DNA of 64,000 nt, taken from contig NZ_BMEC01000006.1 of assembly GCF_014636295.1 (NCBI RefSeq), positions 62,001-126,000 of the forward strand, written 5' to 3'. How positions within the stretch are numbered: the stretch's first letter is position 1; each line of letters opens with the position of its first letter. Source of the stretch: Marivirga lumbricoides. GTDB lineage: Bacteria; Bacteroidota; Bacteroidia; Cytophagales; Cyclobacteriaceae. Of this stretch, positions 55,390-64,000 are shown piece by piece. The translations under genes and the position numbers were made by a program. The notes under the pieces are model-generated. The model was not told where the DNA came from, ran no database searches, and saw nothing but the letters and a program-made list of their open reading frames with translations.

Positions 55390-56022
55390 ATGGCTTTAAA
55401 AACATTTGTAAAAATTTCCGAGGTAAATAATTTAAGTGATGCGCGATATGGCGCTGGTATGACTGTAAACCTAATGGGGTTTTCCCTGGTGGAAGGAACC
55501 AGGTCATTTGTTACTCCTGAGAACTTTATGGAGCTTACCGGCTGGCTTTCAGGGGTTGATTTTGTAGGTGAGTTCGGAAATGCGAGTGAAGAAACTATCA
55601 AAAAAACTTTACCCGAGTACGAAATCACTTATATACAAACAGACAACCCAGCTATCCCTCCTTTATTTGCAGACCTTGATCAAAAGCTGATTTTACGTTT
55701 TAATGTAGATGTATTACTAAAAACCGAAGATGTTGCTGATATAATGAAGCAAACTTCTGAATATGTAGATTTCTTTCTCTTCGAATCTGATAACGGAATC
55801 CAATATAAAGAGCATATTTTGGAGGAAGTACTTAAACTGGCAAAGAGCTATTCAGTAGTTTTAGGGTTTAATATTTCAGACCAGAATGTGGAAGAGTTAG
55901 TGGAAAACAGTAATATAAAGGGAATAGCTTTAAAAGGGGGTGAAGAAATAAGACCAGGCTTCAAAGATTTTGATGAATTGGCTGATATATTAGAAACATT
56001 AGAAATAGATGATACGCTTTAA
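55390..56022 (+). CDS. TrpF-like TIM-barrel protein lacking the catalytic residues
   Basis: This 210-aa protein follows the phosphoribosylanthranilate isomerase layout: FVKISEVNNLSDARYGAGM at the start, GFSLVEGTRSFVTPE, a VGEFGN strand, VDFFLFESDNG and the closing KGGEEIRPGFKDFDEL. In TrpF the general base is a Cys in the KICG motif; here it reads KISE with Ser10 and Glu11. The general acid Asp in LLLDS is Glu132 here (FLFES). So it is unlikely to be a normal isomerase. No other trp genes are nearby. It is cytoplasmic with no signal peptide. A binding or structural role is possible, and its function is unknown. Confidence 0.75.
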   Translation: MALKTFVKISEVNNLSDARYGAGMTVNLMGFSLVEGTRSFVTPENFMELTGWLSGVDFVGEFGNASEETIKKTLPEYEITYIQTDNPAIPPLFADLDQKLILRFNVDVLLKTEDVADIMKQTSEYVDFFLFESDNGIQYKEHILEEVLKLAKSYSVVLGFNISDQNVEELVENSNIKGIALKGGEEIRPGFKDFDELADILETLEIDDTL

Positions 56023-56044
56023 TAATAAAGCTCAGACTTCATTA

Positions 56045-58531
56045 TTACAATATGAGCTGAAAATTCAGTTTCACACCAAATTTCGAAATATCCGGATTAT
56101 TTAGGTAGGTAAGTCTATGGTAAAAATCTACTCTGATCACTTTCAGAATATTTTCTACACCATACCCCACTTCAATATAAGGTTTGTCTCCTAAGGTGAA
56201 GAAGCCTTCTTCTGTACCAAACTCTTCTCCTGCCAAAGCTTTATTTTCAGCTGACATGTTTCCATATACCACATTAGCAATACCAACAAGCCTCCAGTTA
56301 AGCTTCTTAAGCAAAGGCACATGGTTAAGTATTATTCCCTCGAAATAATGAGTATACTTTAATGAAACATAGGAGTCGCTCAAGAATTCATAGAAATTCA
56401 TGAGGTTAAATGCTGCACTGGAGAAGAAAAAGCCTTCGTTACCTGTATGTACTTTCAGTAAAGGATAAGGCACTGTGGAAAACATTTTCCCGGCTTCAAA
56501 ATTCACCCTCCCCAAACCTATTCCATCATAAGGAATATAATGATTAATTCCTGCAGTTACCTGGTGATAATTGAAATCCCCGTTTAAAAGTCCTTTAATA
56601 CCTGCTGTATAATCCAAAGTGAATATAGGCCAGGGGTTTCTTCCGACCACCAATTTTCTATTCCCGTCTATTAAGAATTTCTCACCCTTAGCATACCGAA
56701 TACCAAACTTCAGTTCACCTGTTTTGAAAGAATTTTTAAAGCCTGTGGAATCAACAGTGTTTTCGTAAAAGCCAAAATCAAAATCCGGATGAATGCTGGC
56801 GGATTTAATTCCTGCTTCAAAGGAAAGGCCATTGCGGATATCATTTTTAAATAATAACTGATTTGTTCTACTGTAATAAGGCTTTATTAATGTGCCAAAT
56901 CTTGAAGAGGCATAAAAGAAAGGGTTATCGTCAGGATCAACATCCTTAAGCCCTAATTGAACCAGATCATAGCTATGGGTATAACTCACGGTTCTCCACG
57001 GGGCCCTTGATATAATATGCGTAAGAGCAGCTTTATATTTAAATTCGTTATCTCTTTCGCCATATGCTAAATAAGCATCTAATTCCCATTTGCTGCTCAG
57101 CAACTCATTGGTTCTTCCACCAATTTGAAAGCGACTTCCTTCAATATCGTTAAAGGTATAAAAATATGGGTAAGGCCCCACATCAAATTTGCCCCACTCA
57201 AAATAACCTGTTAATGCAAATTGCAATAGGTTTTCATATGTCTTCACCATTTTGATATCCCTGATATCATCTATCATGGTGGTAATTTGTTGGTTTCCCT
57301 GGCTTAAAGGAACATGTCTCTTTTGCTGCCAGAATTCAGCATTGTCAGTAACAGCAGGCTTAGGCAAAATCTTTACAGGTACATCAAAAAAATCTCTCGG
57401 CTTTGGGTTGTCAAAGGTAAAATCCTGATAGGAAATATTAAATTGAACATACATACCGGGATAAACTCCTAAAATAGGATCCACATCCAGCTTAACATCT
57501 ACTTTTTCAGGAAGTAGAATGGATTGATCTTTAAAAAGTTTCATTTCCTGATCAATTTGCATACCTGACAAATAGTTAATATTGGTATTTTCAGTGAGGT
57601 TAGCATTAATGCTTTTTAGCGTATAACTATCCTTTTCAATAAGCATTTTACCAATAAAAGCCAGGTTCTGTTTGTTTTTAGGCTCAAACTCCAGCTGGTA
57701 ATGCATTTTACCATCAATAACCAGTGAGTCTATTAATTCATAGTTATAATATAATTTCCATGCATTGGCTAAAGGAGAAACGAATTGTTTCTCAAAAAGT
57801 ACCATCCAGTCTTCATAAAAATTATACTCCTGAAAAGTAGCTCCTACAAATTGCTGCGCGATGGAGTTCTCTCCCACCAAAATACCTTTGATATTGCTGT
57901 TAATGACTTCTTCTTTACTCAAATCCGGATTATTCCTCCGATAAAGACGTGAGATGCTCTCAGAGAAGAACACTGGAATCATTTTTTGTCCTTTCTTATT
58001 TCTAAGGGGTGCAATGCTGTCCACTGTAGCTACAATTTTCTGAATTACCTTTCTATTTTCAAGGGTCGAAGTCATTTTGTCAATGTAAGCCTCAATTTTG
58101 GTGTAGCTTTCCATCTCATAATAATCAATCTTCTTTTTGTTGTATCGGCTTTTGTTCTCTACAACTTTTCGCATCACCTTAAAAGCAGGATTTTCACCGG
58201 GGCGGACAATCACTTCATTTAAAGCAATTATATCCTGCTCTAATTCAATTTCAACTTCAGTTATTTTATTTGCAACAACTGGTACCTTCTTTGTTTTATA
58301 GCCAATGTAAGACACCACTAAGGTGTCAGCTTTCTTGTTTACCACTAAATCAAAAAAGCCTTTTATATCCGTTGTCATTCCAGTTTGTGTACCCTGAAAA
58401 TAAACATTTACAAAAGGTAAAGCTTCTTTTGTTTGCGCATCCTTCACATAGCCATACACCTCCGTTTGAGCGTTTAGGGTGAAATGAGAAAAAACAAGAA
58501 ATAAAGTTATTAAGCAGATAAAGTGTTTCAT
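56045..58531 (-). CDS. DUF5686 and CarboxypepD_reg-like outer-membrane protein
   Basis: This 828-aa protein has a signal peptide (about 1-21, LNA-QTE), a CarboxypepD_reg-like domain (about 23-110, with VYGYVKDAQTKEALPFVNVY) and then the DUF5686 region. The DUF5686 part has VVENKSRYNKKKIDYYEMES and many beta strands suited to an outer-membrane barrel. Such proteins are common in Bacteroidota; the role is not established. It lies 12 bases after the SanA-like gene stop, as the last gene of the parE-parC run. Confidence 0.85.
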   Translation of the reverse strand: MKHFICLITLFLVFSHFTLNAQTEVYGYVKDAQTKEALPFVNVYFQGTQTGMTTDIKGFFDLVVNKKADTLVVSYIGYKTKKVPVVANKITEVEIELEQDIIALNEVIVRPGENPAFKVMRKVVENKSRYNKKKIDYYEMESYTKIEAYIDKMTSTLENRKVIQKIVATVDSIAPLRNKKGQKMIPVFFSESISRLYRRNNPDLSKEEVINSNIKGILVGENSIAQQFVGATFQEYNFYEDWMVLFEKQFVSPLANAWKLYYNYELIDSLVIDGKMHYQLEFEPKNKQNLAFIGKMLIEKDSYTLKSINANLTENTNINYLSGMQIDQEMKLFKDQSILLPEKVDVKLDVDPILGVYPGMYVQFNISYQDFTFDNPKPRDFFDVPVKILPKPAVTDNAEFWQQKRHVPLSQGNQQITTMIDDIRDIKMVKTYENLLQFALTGYFEWGKFDVGPYPYFYTFNDIEGSRFQIGGRTNELLSSKWELDAYLAYGERDNEFKYKAALTHIISRAPWRTVSYTHSYDLVQLGLKDVDPDDNPFFYASSRFGTLIKPYYSRTNQLLFKNDIRNGLSFEAGIKSASIHPDFDFGFYENTVDSTGFKNSFKTGELKFGIRYAKGEKFLIDGNRKLVVGRNPWPIFTLDYTAGIKGLLNGDFNYHQVTAGINHYIPYDGIGLGRVNFEAGKMFSTVPYPLLKVHTGNEGFFFSSAAFNLMNFYEFLSDSYVSLKYTHYFEGIILNHVPLLKKLNWRLVGIANVVYGNMSAENKALAGEEFGTEEGFFTLGDKPYIEVGYGVENILKVIRVDFYHRLTYLNNPDISKFGVKLNFQLIL

Positions 58532-58543
58532 GCAAAAGTAAGG

Positions 58544-59167
58544 CTATTGGTTGATAAATTGATTATGCTTTCCCGGAAGGTAAAGGTCAAAAATAGCTTT
58601 AGGTCTTGCAAAAAATTCACGAATATTCACCCGGGTAGCTGAGTAAACGGGAACATCTTCTGCCGAAAAGGCAATAGCATTCATATCATAAAACTCACTG
58701 ATATATAAAGCTCTGAAAGCATGAAATTCCTGGGTAATTATTACTACATCTTTCTGATTAAAAACATTGGCACAACGGGAAACACTTTCTATAGTTCTAA
58801 ATCCTGCCGTATCCATTTCTATAGCAGCTTCCGGAATACCATTTTTCACCAACGCCTTCTTCATGTCGCTCGGCTCATCATAATATTTTGTTCGATTATC
58901 CCCGCTCAAAAGTAATTTACTGACTAATCCTCTTTTATAAAGCTCTGTAGCTGCCTTTATCCTATTATCAAAAAATGTATTAGCCTCTCCTTTTACAGTT
59001 CGCTTACTTGTACCTAAAACCAATGCTACTTCTTTTTTAGGTACTTTTGATAAATCATGGTAGATTTTAGATCTGGTTTTACTAATTATAAGCACATTAG
59101 AAAATACAGCGAATATAATCCCTGCCAGAATAATAATTAAGAATAACCTCACAAGGAATTTAAGCAT
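58544..59167 (-). CDS. SanA/YdcF-like (DUF218) membrane protein
   Basis: This 207-aa protein has an N-terminal membrane segment (about 5-27) and a DUF218 domain with VALVLGTSKRTVKGEANTFF, DNRIKAATELYKRGLVSKLL, LSGDNRTKYYDEPSDMK and VVIITQEFHAFRALYI. The homologue SanA affects envelope permeability and vancomycin sensitivity in enteric bacteria; the biochemical role is not firm. It overlaps the TrmH stop by 8 bases and should be translated from the same message. Confidence 0.9.
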   Translation of the reverse strand: MLKFLVRLFLIIILAGIIFAVFSNVLIISKTRSKIYHDLSKVPKKEVALVLGTSKRTVKGEANTFFDNRIKAATELYKRGLVSKLLLSGDNRTKYYDEPSDMKKALVKNGIPEAAIEMDTAGFRTIESVSRCANVFNQKDVVIITQEFHAFRALYISEFYDMNAIAFSAEDVPVYSATRVNIREFFARPKAIFDLYLPGKHNQFINQ

Positions 59168-59867
59168 CTCTCTTATTTGAATGAAAAGCCTTAACGAAAT
59201 AATCCTGATAATAGTCAGGTTTTGCCATACATTTTTTCAACCATAATAATTTATACTCCAGAAATTGCTCAGGAGTAAATTGCCAGCCTGTAACTTCCTT
59301 ACGCATCCTTTCCACCAGGTGATGCAAAATTATGGCTGCTGAAACCGAAATATTATAACTCTCTGTAAACCCATACATAGGAATCTTAACTATTTCATCC
59401 GCCATTTCCATAGCCTTTTGACTCACTCCGGCTTTTTCATTTCCTAATATTACAGCTAAAGGCTTGCTTAAATCAATATCTTCCAGCGATTTGGCCTCCG
59501 CTTTAGGACTTGTTACCAAAACTCTATAGCCTTCTTGTCTTAAACCTGATAAAGCACGCTGTGTTCTGTTTTCACCTTCTCTATAATGATGAATGTCAAT
59601 CCATTTCGTAGCTCCTTTGCTAACGCCCCGTCCTATCTTAAACGGATTTTGCTGATCAATTATATGGTACTGCTGAATGCCTAAGCACTCCCCTGTTCTT
59701 AATACCGCACTCACGTTATGAGGGTCAATTATATCTTCCAAAACCACCTGGATATAATTAGTTCTCATTTGAAGCACTTCTTCAACAAAACTCTTTCTCT
59801 TTTCAGATAAGAATTCTCCAAATTTTTGTATCAGAAAATGCTTAAGCTCTTCATTATCAGGTACCAC
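59160..59867 (-). CDS. trmH: TrmH-family tRNA/rRNA 2'-O-ribose methyltransferase
   Basis: This 235-aa SpoU/TrmH-type enzyme has motif 1 VLEDIIDPHNVSAVLRTGE, motif 2 LAVILGNEKAGVS and motif 3 IPMYGFTESYNISVSAAI, the knot that binds S-adenosylmethionine. It is likely to modify tRNA Gm18, though rRNA cannot be excluded. The start is GTG at 59867, sharing its first base with the ParC stop (TAGTG). No better ATG is in frame. It sits between parC and the SanA-like gene. Confidence 0.92.
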   Translation of the reverse strand: MVPDNEELKHFLIQKFGEFLSEKRKSFVEEVLQMRTNYIQVVLEDIIDPHNVSAVLRTGECLGIQQYHIIDQQNPFKIGRGVSKGATKWIDIHHYREGENRTQRALSGLRQEGYRVLVTSPKAEAKSLEDIDLSKPLAVILGNEKAGVSQKAMEMADEIVKIPMYGFTESYNISVSAAIILHHLVERMRKEVTGWQFTPEQFLEYKLLWLKKCMAKPDYYQDYFVKAFHSNKRDA

Positions 59868-62473
59868 TAAAATAAATTTAACTGATCTTCATCATCCTTC
59901 AAATTCAAATCAACAGAATCTCCTACTTCAAAATCCTTCTTGGATTCTTCATTTTTTGAACCTGCAACGAGTTTAACTTTAGTCACTTCATATTGAGATA
60001 GCTTATTTCCTATAGCTTTCCATCCTTTAACATCAATCAGCATGTCGAAGTCGTACATTGTTGTCTCTTTCTCCCGACCTTTACCTTTTCTGTACTCAAT
60101 TTCAATTTGCGGGTCTTTATCTGTTGTAACTACACTCAACTGGGAGTTTTTGTGTTCACTGATAAATACAAATGGTTTATTGAGTGTTCTTGTTTCAATC
60201 AGGAAACGTTTAACAAAATAGGTTTTGGAGGCACCGTCAAAATATACCACAGAAACCACCTTTTTTGGGTCAAACTTCTGGATGAGTTCTACCTTTTCGG
60301 CATCAAACCTGTTGGTTAACTCATAGTTGCTTAGCTCGTATGAACCATCTTTATTAACAACTAAAATAGTATCATCCCCATGAAAAGAACCAATTAAATC
60401 GCCTCGCTCATCAGTATTCAAGCGACCAATTGATTTGTCATAATATATTTTTAAACCACCGAAGCTACTTTCTCCCAATAGTTTGAATTCTATTTTCTTA
60501 ACAGGATACTTAGTAAGGATATTACCACCCGCACCTCGGCCTTTAATTTCAAGTTCTGCAAAATCAAAATCAAACACTTTAACCCGTGCCCTGCTGGAAG
60601 GAGAAAGCTTAACATTTACTACTTCAGACTCACCATTAGCTCTTGCTGCCAGATAAAGTATTTTTGACCCTTTGGCTCCTTTAGTAACATCGTATTCTCT
60701 GTCTCTTGTAACAGAAGTCACCTGGAAACGCTTCACCATGGTTCTTCCGGTTTTTCCATCCAGATAGGCAGCATTATACACCTTGCGCTCATCATTTTTA
60801 TGGAAAATATCTACATGAATAACATCTTTACCAACAAAAACCTTCTCATCAATCTTCACTACTTTATAAATGCCATCCCTCCTGAAAATGATCACATCAT
60901 CCAAGTCTGAGCAATCACATACAAACTCATCTTTCTTCATTCCATAGCCAATGAAGCCTTCTGCCCTATTGATGTAAAGCTTTTGGTTATTAGCAGCCAC
61001 GGTGTTGGCTGAAATTACATCAAAACTCCTGATTTCTGTTTGTCTTTCACGGCCCTTGCCATATTTCTCCAGTAATTTCTTGAAGTACGCTATTGCATAA
61101 TCAGTGATATGCAAGAGGTTATGCTCTACCTCTTTCAACTCGTCCTCCATTTTACGCATGATTTCATCTGCTTTAAAGCTGTCGAATTTAGAGATTCTCT
61201 TAATTTTAATCTCTGTAAGCTTTAAAATATCATCTTGCGTAATTTCACGGTAAAACTGAGGCTTAAAAGGATCTAAACCTTTATCAATAGTAGATAAAAC
61301 TGCCTCCCAGGTTTCGCATTCTTCAATATCCCTATAAATTCTATTTTCAATGAAAATCTTTTCTAAAGATGAAAACAGAATCTTCTCCATCAATTCACCT
61401 TTTCTGATTTCCAATTCAGCCTGAAGAAGCTGTACAGTATCGTCTACATTTTTCTTAAGTATCTCATTAACAGGTAGAAAAATAGGCTTGTCTTCAATAA
61501 TTACGCAGGCATTAGGAGCAATAGATACTTCACAGTCAGTGAAAGCATACAATGCATCAATGGTAATATCAGGAGACTGTCCGGGTGCCAGCTGCACTTC
61601 AATTTCCACATCTTTGGCGGTGTTGTCCACCACCTTCTTCACCTTAATTTTACCTTTATCGTTAGCTTTAATAATAGATTCAATTAAGCCGGTAGTGGTG
61701 GTGCCAAAAGGAATATCTTTAATAAGTAACACACGCTTATCACCTTCTTCAATTCTGGCTCTTACACGAATCCGGCTTCCTCTTAAACCCTGGTTGTATT
61801 CAGAGAAATCTGCCATACCCCCCGTAGGAAAATCAGGATAAATTTCAACCTCTTTACCCTTCAGGATACTTATACACCCATTGATCAGCTCTATAAAGTT
61901 GTGAGGTAAAATTTTGGTGGATAGGCCTACAGCAATACCTTCTACCCCTTGTGCCAGTAACAAAGGAAACTTTACAGGTAAAGTTACAGGCTCCTTTTTT
62001 CTTCCATCGTATGATAACTGCCATTCGGTTGTTTGCGGATTAAAAACTACATCCAACGCAAATTTTGAGAGCCTTGCTTCAATATATCGAGGTGCAGCAG
62101 AGCTATCTCCGGTTCTGATATCTCCCCAGTTACCCTGCGTTTCAATAAGTAAGTCTTTCTGTCCTAAATTAACGATGGCATCACCAATAGAAGCATCACC
62201 ATGTGGATGGTATTGCATGGTTTGCCCAATAATGTTAGCTACTTTATTGAACCTTCCATCATCCATTTCCTTCATGGCATGCATAATTCTCCGCTGAACA
62301 GGCTTTAACCCATCTTCATTGGCAGGTACTGCACGCTCCAGAATTACGTAAGAGGCGTAATCTAAAAACCAGTTTTCGTACATTCCTGAAACAGGAATAA
62401 CATTGGTGATTTTAGCTTTTTCTTCTCCGTTTGGCTGATCTTCGTGTTCGTTATTTTCGTTATTTTCCTCCAT
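59867..62473 (-). CDS. parC: DNA topoisomerase IV subunit A
   Basis: This 868-aa type IIA topoisomerase subunit has the winged-helix active site with Tyr130 in SSAAPRYIEARLSKFA and the domain starting YASYVILERAVPANEDGLKP. The C-terminal domain has a few blade-like repeats, and there is no clear GyrA box (QRRGG.G). It resembles the ParC set of Bacteroidota, and the ParE-like gene is next to it. It acts on decatenation of daughter chromosomes. A GTG methyltransferase start overlaps its stop by one base. Confidence 0.93.
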   Translation of the reverse strand: MEENNENNEHEDQPNGEEKAKITNVIPVSGMYENWFLDYASYVILERAVPANEDGLKPVQRRIMHAMKEMDDGRFNKVANIIGQTMQYHPHGDASIGDAIVNLGQKDLLIETQGNWGDIRTGDSSAAPRYIEARLSKFALDVVFNPQTTEWQLSYDGRKKEPVTLPVKFPLLLAQGVEGIAVGLSTKILPHNFIELINGCISILKGKEVEIYPDFPTGGMADFSEYNQGLRGSRIRVRARIEEGDKRVLLIKDIPFGTTTTGLIESIIKANDKGKIKVKKVVDNTAKDVEIEVQLAPGQSPDITIDALYAFTDCEVSIAPNACVIIEDKPIFLPVNEILKKNVDDTVQLLQAELEIRKGELMEKILFSSLEKIFIENRIYRDIEECETWEAVLSTIDKGLDPFKPQFYREITQDDILKLTEIKIKRISKFDSFKADEIMRKMEDELKEVEHNLLHITDYAIAYFKKLLEKYGKGRERQTEIRSFDVISANTVAANNQKLYINRAEGFIGYGMKKDEFVCDCSDLDDVIIFRRDGIYKVVKIDEKVFVGKDVIHVDIFHKNDERKVYNAAYLDGKTGRTMVKRFQVTSVTRDREYDVTKGAKGSKILYLAARANGESEVVNVKLSPSSRARVKVFDFDFAELEIKGRGAGGNILTKYPVKKIEFKLLGESSFGGLKIYYDKSIGRLNTDERGDLIGSFHGDDTILVVNKDGSYELSNYELTNRFDAEKVELIQKFDPKKVVSVVYFDGASKTYFVKRFLIETRTLNKPFVFISEHKNSQLSVVTTDKDPQIEIEYRKGKGREKETTMYDFDMLIDVKGWKAIGNKLSQYEVTKVKLVAGSKNEESKKDFEVGDSVDLNLKDDEDQLNLF

Positions 62474-62539
62474 TTGTTTTTTAAAGGATATTAGATGTAA
62501 TCAATTTATGCGTATAATATTTTATCAGAAATACTTTTA

Positions 62540-64000
62540 TTAAACAGTGCCAATCACTTCTTCCAGGTCTTTTTCTATTCTTAATTTATCAATAATAAAA
62601 AGCTGTCTTTCCATGGTATTGGTTCCCATGTAAAAGCTCAACAAATCTTTTATTTTGGTCTGGTTATTTAAAATAATAGGATCCAGTTTAATATTCTCAT
62701 TGATAAATTCTCCAAATTCTTCAGGAGATATTTCGCCCAAACCTTTAAAACGAGTGATCTCTGGCTTATTTCCTAGTTTCGCAATGGCATTTCTTCGCTC
62801 CTCGTCTGTATAGCAGTAGATAGTTTCTTTCTTATTCCTCACCCTGAAAAGCGGAGTATCAAGAATATATAAATGTCCGTCACGCACTAAATCAGGAAAG
62901 AACTGTAGAAAGAAAGTCATCAACAGCAGGCGAATATGCATACCATCAACATCCGCATCAGTAGCTATAATTACTTTCCTGTAGCGTAACCCTTCCAATC
63001 CTTCTTCAATATTTAATGCATGTTGTAAAAGATTAAACTCCTCGTTTTCATATACAAGCTTCTTTGTTTTGCCATAGCAATTCAAAGGCTTACCTCTTAA
63101 GCTAAACACCGCCTGGGTCTGAACATCTCTTGACTTTGTAATTGAACCAGACGCGGAGTCTCCCTCGGTAATAAAAATCATGGTATTATCTTTATTATCG
63201 TGGTTGGTATCATAATGCACCCTGCAATCTCTCAGCTTCTTGTTGTGCAAGTTGGCTTTCTTTGCTCTGTCATTGGCTAGCTTTTTAATACCTGCCATGT
63301 CTTTGCGCTCTCGCTCAGATTGCATAATTCTTTTATGCAAAGCATCTGCCGTTTCAGGATTCTTATGTAAAAAATCATCAAGGGCCTTTTTCACAAAGTC
63401 ATTGATGAAAGTTCTCATTGTTGGTCCGTCCGGTGCCACATTCTGAGAGCCCAGTTTAGTTTTAGTTTGAGACTCAAACACTGGCTCTTGTACCCGCACA
63501 GCTACAGCGGCCACAATACTTTGTCTGATATCTGAAGGATCATAATTCTTGCCGTAAAAGTCACGTATAGTCCTTACAACAGCTTCTTTAAATGCAATTA
63601 AATGTGTACCTCCCTGGGTGGTGTTCTGCCCATTCACAAAAGAATAATACTCTTCTCCGTACTGGTTAGCATGGGTCATTGCTATTTCAATGTCATCCCC
63701 CTTCAACTGAATGATTGGATAGCGGTTATTTTCTTCGTCCGTCTTTCTCTCAAGCAAGTCATACAAACCTCTGGCCGAATGAAATTTTTCACCATTAAAA
63801 TTTATTGTTAAGCCTGCATTAAGAAAGGCATAATTCCAGATTTGCTCTTCCAAAAATCCCGGAATAAAATGATAGTTTTTAAAAATGGTTGTATCAGGCT
63901 CAAATGCTATAAAAGTACCATTTCTTCCACTTGAAGAAGTAATCTCAGAGTCAGTTTTAATGATTCCCCTCTCAAACTCTGCTATTTTGGTCTTCCCCTC
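62540..64000 (-). CDS. parE: DNA topoisomerase IV subunit B, cut by the window edge
   Basis: The frame is open from the right edge of the window to the stop at 62540 and gives 486 residues of the C-terminal part. The missing N-terminal portion is outside. It has the TOPRIM domain with [21 protein letters not shown] and [10 protein letters not shown]. The transducer domain lies before it, with [13 protein letters not shown]. The end has [16 protein letters not shown] and the QLFIIDKLR region. Together with ParC it forms topoisomerase IV. It is 66 bases upstream of parC on the same strand. Confidence 0.94.
   Translation of the reverse strand, partial: EGKTKIAEFERGIIKTDSEITSSSGRNGTFIAFEPDTTIFKNYHFIPGFLEEQIWNYAFLNAGLTINFNGEKFHSARGLYDLLERKTDEENNRYPIIQLKGDDIEIAMTHANQYGEEYYSFVNGQNTTQGGTHLIAFKEAVVRTIRDFYGKNYDPSDIRQSIVAAVAVRVQEPVFESQTKTKLGSQNVAPDGPTMRTFINDFVKKALDDFLHKNPETADALHKRIMQSERERKDMAGIKKLANDRAKKANLHNKKLRDCRVHYDTNHDNKDNTMIFITEGDSASGSITKSRDVQTQAVFSLRGKPLNCYGKTKKLVYENEEFNLLQHALNIEEGLEGLRYRKVIIATDADVDGMHIRLLLMTFFLQFFPDLVRDGHLYILDTPLFRVRNKKETIYCYTDEERRNAIAKLGNKPEITRFKGLGEISPEEFGEFINENIKLDPIILNNQTKIKDLLSFYMGTNTMERQLFIIDKLRIEKDLEEVIGTV

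Noticed and set aside
56023-56065. AGCTCA...TGAGCT arms between convergent genes
   Set aside because: Short arms around an 18-base loop with no T-run.
58533-58540. TACTTTTG just before the DUF5686 start codon
   Set aside because: An exact promoter-type match, but the start site would fall inside the coding region, and the gene follows the SanA-like gene by 12 bases.
61488-62297. Plus-strand frames inside parC
   Set aside because: Antisense to a strongly conserved gene, with no recognisable domain.

Overview
This 64 kb window is AT-rich chromosomal DNA from a member of the Bacteroidota, most likely a Cytophagales-type gliding or marine bacterium. That placement is inferred from gene families: PorP/SprF proteins, large surface proteins ending in the type B C-terminal signal of the type IX secretion system (T9SS), a TonB-dependent receptor of the outer membrane beta-barrel class, CarboxypepD_reg-like domains, a DUF5686 protein, LytTR two-component pairs and TAnnTTTG-like promoter elements. 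No rRNA, tRNA, CRISPR array, prophage or intact insertion sequence was recognised.

Layout. 1-10.3 kb (minus strand): a giant PKD/propeller/Ig-like T9SS surface protein, a PorP/SprF-OmpA fusion, an unrecognised 1287-aa protein and a second unrecognised protein cut by the window edge. 10.5-13.3 kb: a TPR histidine kinase and LytTR regulator. 13.7-17.6 kb: a TonB-like protein, a small LuxR-type regulator, a DUF3352-like membrane-anchored protein with MORN-type repeats and a divergent MsrA. 17.6-18.6 kb: a non-coding repeat cluster. 18.7-22.5 kb: a transglutaminase-like protein, a CarboxypepD_reg protein, a Bax-like glucosaminidase and a polysaccharide deacetylase. 22.5-25.4 kb: a LytS/LytTR pair and a divergent outer-membrane protein, with a likely LytTR site between them. 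25.5-26.1 kb: a tandem duplication carrying eight mini-hairpins. 26.2-28.7 kb: a lysine-rich protein and a PhoD-type phosphatase.

28.7-38.0 kb (minus strand) is a second T9SS surface module: two related HYR-repeat proteins enclose a PorP/SprF protein, a PorE-like TPR/PD40 protein that lacks the usual OmpA domain, and a membrane histidine kinase, most of them translationally overlapped. 38.2-39.2 kb has a J-KTSC protein and a decayed LigD polymerase domain. 39.4-46.6 kb has an ABC-F ATPase, a LuxR-type regulator, a TonB-dependent receptor and an OmpR-type two-component pair. 46.8-52.5 kb holds a 1463-aa hybrid kinase and a membrane histidine kinase. 52.7-58.5 kb has a zinc metalloprotease, a TrpF-like barrel lacking the catalytic residues and a DUF5686 protein. 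58.5-64 kb is a tight housekeeping run (minus strand): parE, parC, a TrmH methyltransferase and a SanA-like protein.

The main theme is the cell surface and its sensing: two independent surface-protein/PorP modules, six histidine kinases and four response regulators or LuxR-type regulators beyond the canonical pairs. The best candidate for an undescribed system is the 28.7-38.0 kb module with its own kinase. The giant surface protein, PorP-OmpA and 1287-aa protein cluster is second.
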